Source of the DNA: JBBDIO01 sp040880365
GTDB taxonomy: Bacteria; Chloroflexota; Anaerolineae; Caldilineales; Caldilineaceae
Reading direction: 5' to 3'
Length of the DNA stretch: 6,147 nt
Assembly (NCBI GenBank): GCA_040880365.1
Contig: JBBDIO010000093.1
Coordinates: 1-6,147 of the forward strand
Position 1 is the first letter of the stretch. Every line of letters starts with the position of its first letter. This document shows, one piece after another, positions 4,800 to 6,147 of the stretch. Made by a program: the position numbers and the translations under genes. The notes beneath the pieces were generated by a model that did not search any database, was not told where the DNA came from, and worked only from the letters and a program-made list of their open reading frames with translations.

Positions 4800-5339
4800 T
4801 TACATGCCCAGATTCAGGCGAATCACACCCGAATCGGTTTCCACGCCCGCGGCCACACCCAGCTGGGGATCGGCCAACGCAGTATTGATCTGCTCGCTGA
4901 TAGCGGGCAACATGCTCTCCGACAGGCTCAGATTGCCGGTGCCGGCCTGGGTCACATCTACCACCACATGATTGCCTTGCACGTCTACAGTGCCGGCCAC
5001 ATCCAGCGTGCTCACACCCGCGACCAGTTCATCGACCAGCTGAATACGAATTACAATCTGATTATTCGGTTCAAACCAGACGGTCACATCTTCAATAGGG
5101 TTATTTTCGCCGGCATTTTGCTCCAGCAACACGCTTAGCAGACTGCTGAATTCACTTTCGGTCCACTCCACGCTCCCCATCATGAGATCGCCGAGTTTAT
5201 TCTGGGCCATCAATGCCTGGTCCATACTCACTTCCACATCACGCGCGGGCACCATCGTGGGTTGTGCCACACACCCAACCAGACCCAACATGACCAACAT
5301 TGCAGCCAAACTAGTTACCATTTTTCGTGAAAAACGCAT
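4800..5339 (-). CDS. Predicted lipoprotein of unknown function
   Basis: A 179-residue protein exported and lipid-anchored by prediction. From the chosen start, MRFSRK is a positive n-region, residues 7-21 a hydrophobic core, and LVGC (20-23) a lipobox with Cys23 as the lipidated residue; Val at +2 shows no Asp retention signal. The mature part begins with a short linker, then a segment with LGDLMMGSVEWTESEFSSLL (49-68), then alternating hydrophobic residues typical of beta strands, and ends GVIRLNLGM. The pattern of an amphipathic helix followed by strands recalls small lipid-binding LmeA/DUF2993-like proteins, but this is only an impression. The open frame extends 14 codons upstream; I chose this ATG because AAGGGGGA lies 5 nt before it and the signal peptide then begins correctly. 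The gene appears monocistronic, with a strong hairpin downstream and 660 bases of noncoding DNA upstream. Confidence 0.85.
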   Translation of the reverse strand: MRFSRKMVTSLAAMLVMLGLVGCVAQPTMVPARDVEVSMDQALMAQNKLGDLMMGSVEWTESEFSSLLSVLLEQNAGENNPIEDVTVWFEPNNQIVIRIQLVDELVAGVSTLDVAGTVDVQGNHVVVDVTQAGTGNLSLSESMLPAISEQINTALADPQLGVAAGVETDSGVIRLNLGM

Positions 5340-5344
5340 AAAAA

Positions 5345-5352
5345 TCCCCCTT
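5345..5352 (-). promoter_or_regulatory. Ribosome binding site of the lipoprotein gene
   Basis: The minus strand reads AAGGGGGA, ending 5 nt before the ATG at 5339. It selects this codon over in-frame ATGs farther upstream, which lack a Shine-Dalgarno and would place extra residues before the signal peptide. Confidence 0.7.
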
Positions 5353-5374
5353 ATTCTGTGCATGAACGTTTGAC

Positions 5375-5386
5375 AGTACATGTACT
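5375..5386. promoter_or_regulatory. 12-bp palindrome upstream of the lipoprotein gene, possible operator
   Basis: AGTACATGTACT is a perfect palindrome located 36 bases upstream of the lipoprotein ATG, where a promoter or leader is expected. It shares an ACATGT core with the palindrome at 4567-4580. Its role as a regulator site is inferred from symmetry and position only. Confidence 0.3.
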
Positions 5387-5501
5387 TGAGTAGAAACCCC
5401 GATCGAGTGATTCAGCGTGCGATCACCCAGCGGCGAATTCCTACAGTATGACCCGCTGTGTCTGAGCTTCTGCAACCTACACTCCACAATTGCCCCCACG
5501 C

Positions 5502-5545
5502 GCTACATTACATTGGCTACATTACATTTGGATACATTGCATTGG
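5502..5545. repeat. Imperfect tandem array, three units of 14-15 bp
   Basis: The units are GCTACATTACATTG, GCTACATTACATTTG and GATACATTGCATTG. The first two differ by one inserted T; the third by two substitutions from the first. This is the first member of a cluster of different short arrays. Confidence 0.8.
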
Positions 5546-5552
5546 GCGTGAC

Positions 5553-5580
5553 CTTGTGTGCCACAACTTGTGTGCCACAA
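5553..5580. repeat. Perfect tandem duplication of a 14-bp unit
   Basis: CTTGTGTGCCACAA occurs twice without mismatch. A related, diverged pair follows at 5596-5621 (CTTGCGCGCCAC, then TTCGCGCGCCACAA), where the T bases at two positions are replaced by C. The unit itself starts CTTGTG and ends CACAA, so it is partly self-complementary. Confidence 0.9.
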
Positions 5581-5595
5581 TACGTCGTTGGACGG

Positions 5596-5621
5596 CTTGC
5601 GCGCCACTTCGCGCGCCACAA
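5596..5621. repeat. Diverged pair of repeats related to the 5553-5580 unit
   Basis: CTTGCGCGCCAC is followed directly by TTCGCGCGCCACAA. Both match the pattern CTTGYGYGCCACAA with small changes, so they look like older copies of the neighbouring array. Confidence 0.6.
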
Positions 5622-5624
5622 CGT

Positions 5625-5674
5625 CAATGCAAATCCAGCAATGCAAATCCAGCAATGCAAATCCAGCGGTGCAA
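5625..5674. repeat. Tandem array of three perfect 14-bp units plus a partial fourth
   Basis: CAATGCAAATCCAG is repeated three times without mismatch (5625-5666), then CGGTGCAA (5667-5674) looks like a truncated fourth copy with two changes. There are no spacers, so this is not a CRISPR array. The 14-base period is not a multiple of three, which argues against coding. Confidence 0.92.
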
Positions 5675-5870
5675 CACCCGCTATTTTGAGTTGATTGTGG
5701 AGAAATTGGGAATACAGCATATTTCAGACAAATCAAATCGTTTGAGCAGAACCTCCGCCTACGGCCTATACCATTATAACAAGCCGACGCCCACTCTGCA
5801 ACCGGCCAAATTCCTACGCTTTTGCGACAAATACAGGTCAGCAATGCCGCCAAAGCTCGAGTGTACACCA

Positions 5871-5885
5871 GATACGTCACGTATC
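5871..5885. promoter_or_regulatory. Inverted repeat GATACGT-C-ACGTATC
   Basis: Two perfect 7-bp arms flank one C. As DNA it resembles a dimeric regulator site; as RNA it would be a 6-bp stem with a 3-base loop. It lies 115 bases downstream of the unknown gene's stop and far upstream of the lipoprotein gene, so its target is unclear. Confidence 0.3.
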
Positions 5886-5999
5886 GCCAGCCCCAGGGCT
5901 TCTCGTGCGGAACATTGCCAAAACCATTGATTGCCCTACGCAAAGCCCACTCTTAACCGACTGTAGCGTGCAAATTGCGCAGTTCCGTCACGCGCCTGG

Positions 6000-6147
6000 C
6001 TAGCTGCTACTCGCCAGCATCTCTTCAAAGCCGCTGAGCACCGCATAGAGCACCTCATCAATGAATTGATCTACCCGTTGTTGGACCCGCACGTCATCGG
6101 CGTCGAGTCCTTCGGTGGCGGTGCCCGACCGCAAAAAGCTGAGCAAT
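6000..6147 (-). CDS. C-terminal end of an unidentified protein (runs off the right edge)
   Basis: An open minus-strand frame enters from the right edge and ends at a TAG at 6000-6002, giving 48 residues. The visible part includes LLSFLRSGTATEGLDADDVR, then VQQRVDQFIDEVLYAVLSGF, and ends EEMLASSS. The stretch from VQQRVDQF to EEML has hydrophobic spacing typical of an amphipathic helix, and the acidic, serine-rich end is compatible with a soluble protein terminus. I judge it coding because the composition is protein-like and both other minus-strand frames are poorer. I do not recognise the family. It points the same way as the lipoprotein gene, but 660 bases separate them, so an operon is unlikely. 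Confidence 0.55.
   Translation of the reverse strand, partial: LLSFLRSGTATEGLDADDVRVQQRVDQFIDEVLYAVLSGFEEMLASSS

Larger units (their letters stand above)
5340..5999. other. Intergenic region upstream of the lipoprotein gene, rich in tandem repeats
   Basis: No credible gene lies in these 660 bases. Open frames of up to 146 codons exist on both strands, but they run through repeats whose period is not a multiple of three, encode Cys/Trp-rich low-quality sequence on the minus strand, and lack ribosome sites. Features seen are a 12-bp palindrome 36 bases before the lipoprotein start (5375-5386), a cluster of short tandem arrays (5502-5674), and an operator-like inverted repeat (5871-5885). I could not assign a convincing lipoprotein promoter or a terminator for the gene ending at 6000. 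Confidence 0.7.

Noticed and set aside
4578..5138. A 186-codon plus-strand open frame
   Set aside because: It is antisense to the lipoprotein gene and crosses the 16-bp terminator hairpin and the tandem duplication. The minus-strand protein has a proper signal peptide and ribosome site.
5370..5396. Plus-strand TTGACA (5370-5375) as a promoter
   Set aside because: No good -10 lies at 16-18 bases, and no plus-strand gene follows it.
5502..5674. Possible CRISPR array
   Set aside because: Units are only 14-15 bp and abut without spacers; several different units are present and no cas genes are nearby.
5503..5943. A 146-codon minus-strand open frame (and a 146-codon plus-strand frame at 5490-5930)
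   Set aside because: Both run through the 14-bp arrays, whose period is not a multiple of three. The translations are Cys/Trp-rich or low-complexity, have no domain and no good Shine-Dalgarno.

Overview
The window holds most of a bacterial str operon on the minus strand: rpsL (S12), rpsG (S7), fusA (EF-G) and the first 28 codons of tuf (EF-Tu), which runs off the left edge. All four run right to left in the classical order. To the right lie a small predicted lipoprotein gene and the C-terminal end of an unidentified gene, also on the minus strand. I find no supportable plus-strand gene; the long plus-strand open frames are antisense shadows of fusA, rpsL and the lipoprotein gene.

Organism: a bacterium of moderate GC with AT-richer intergenic DNA and good Shine-Dalgarno sites. 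S12 has an insertion of about 15 residues near its N-terminus compared with E. coli, the EF-Tu N-terminus is of ordinary bacterial type, and the lipoprotein resembles secreted beta-rich lipoproteins I associate with Chloroflexota. A Chloroflexota-like host is my best guess, with low to moderate confidence; nothing here proves it.

Layout, left to right: tuf start (1-85); a 561-base gap with a good candidate tuf promoter and an implied leader of about 400 nt; fusA (647-2740); a 360-base gap with a UUCG-capped hairpin before fusA; rpsG (3101-3568); a 131-base gap with a possible S7-type regulatory hairpin; rpsL (3700-4116, TTG start with strong Shine-Dalgarno); a 683-base gap with a candidate str promoter, a palindrome, short duplications and a perfect 16-bp stem terminator for the lipoprotein gene; the lipoprotein gene (4800-5339); a 660-base gap rich in different 14-bp tandem repeats; and the tail of an unknown gene (6000-6147).

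The genes work together in translation. S12 and S7 are small-subunit proteins (decoding centre and head/E-site), EF-G drives translocation and EF-Tu delivers aminoacyl-tRNA. The gaps between them are far larger than in compact str operons, which suggests extra promoters or leader RNA control, especially for tuf. No clearly new multi-gene system is visible. The least ordinary features are the tandem micro-duplications in the intergenic DNA and the long structured tuf leader.
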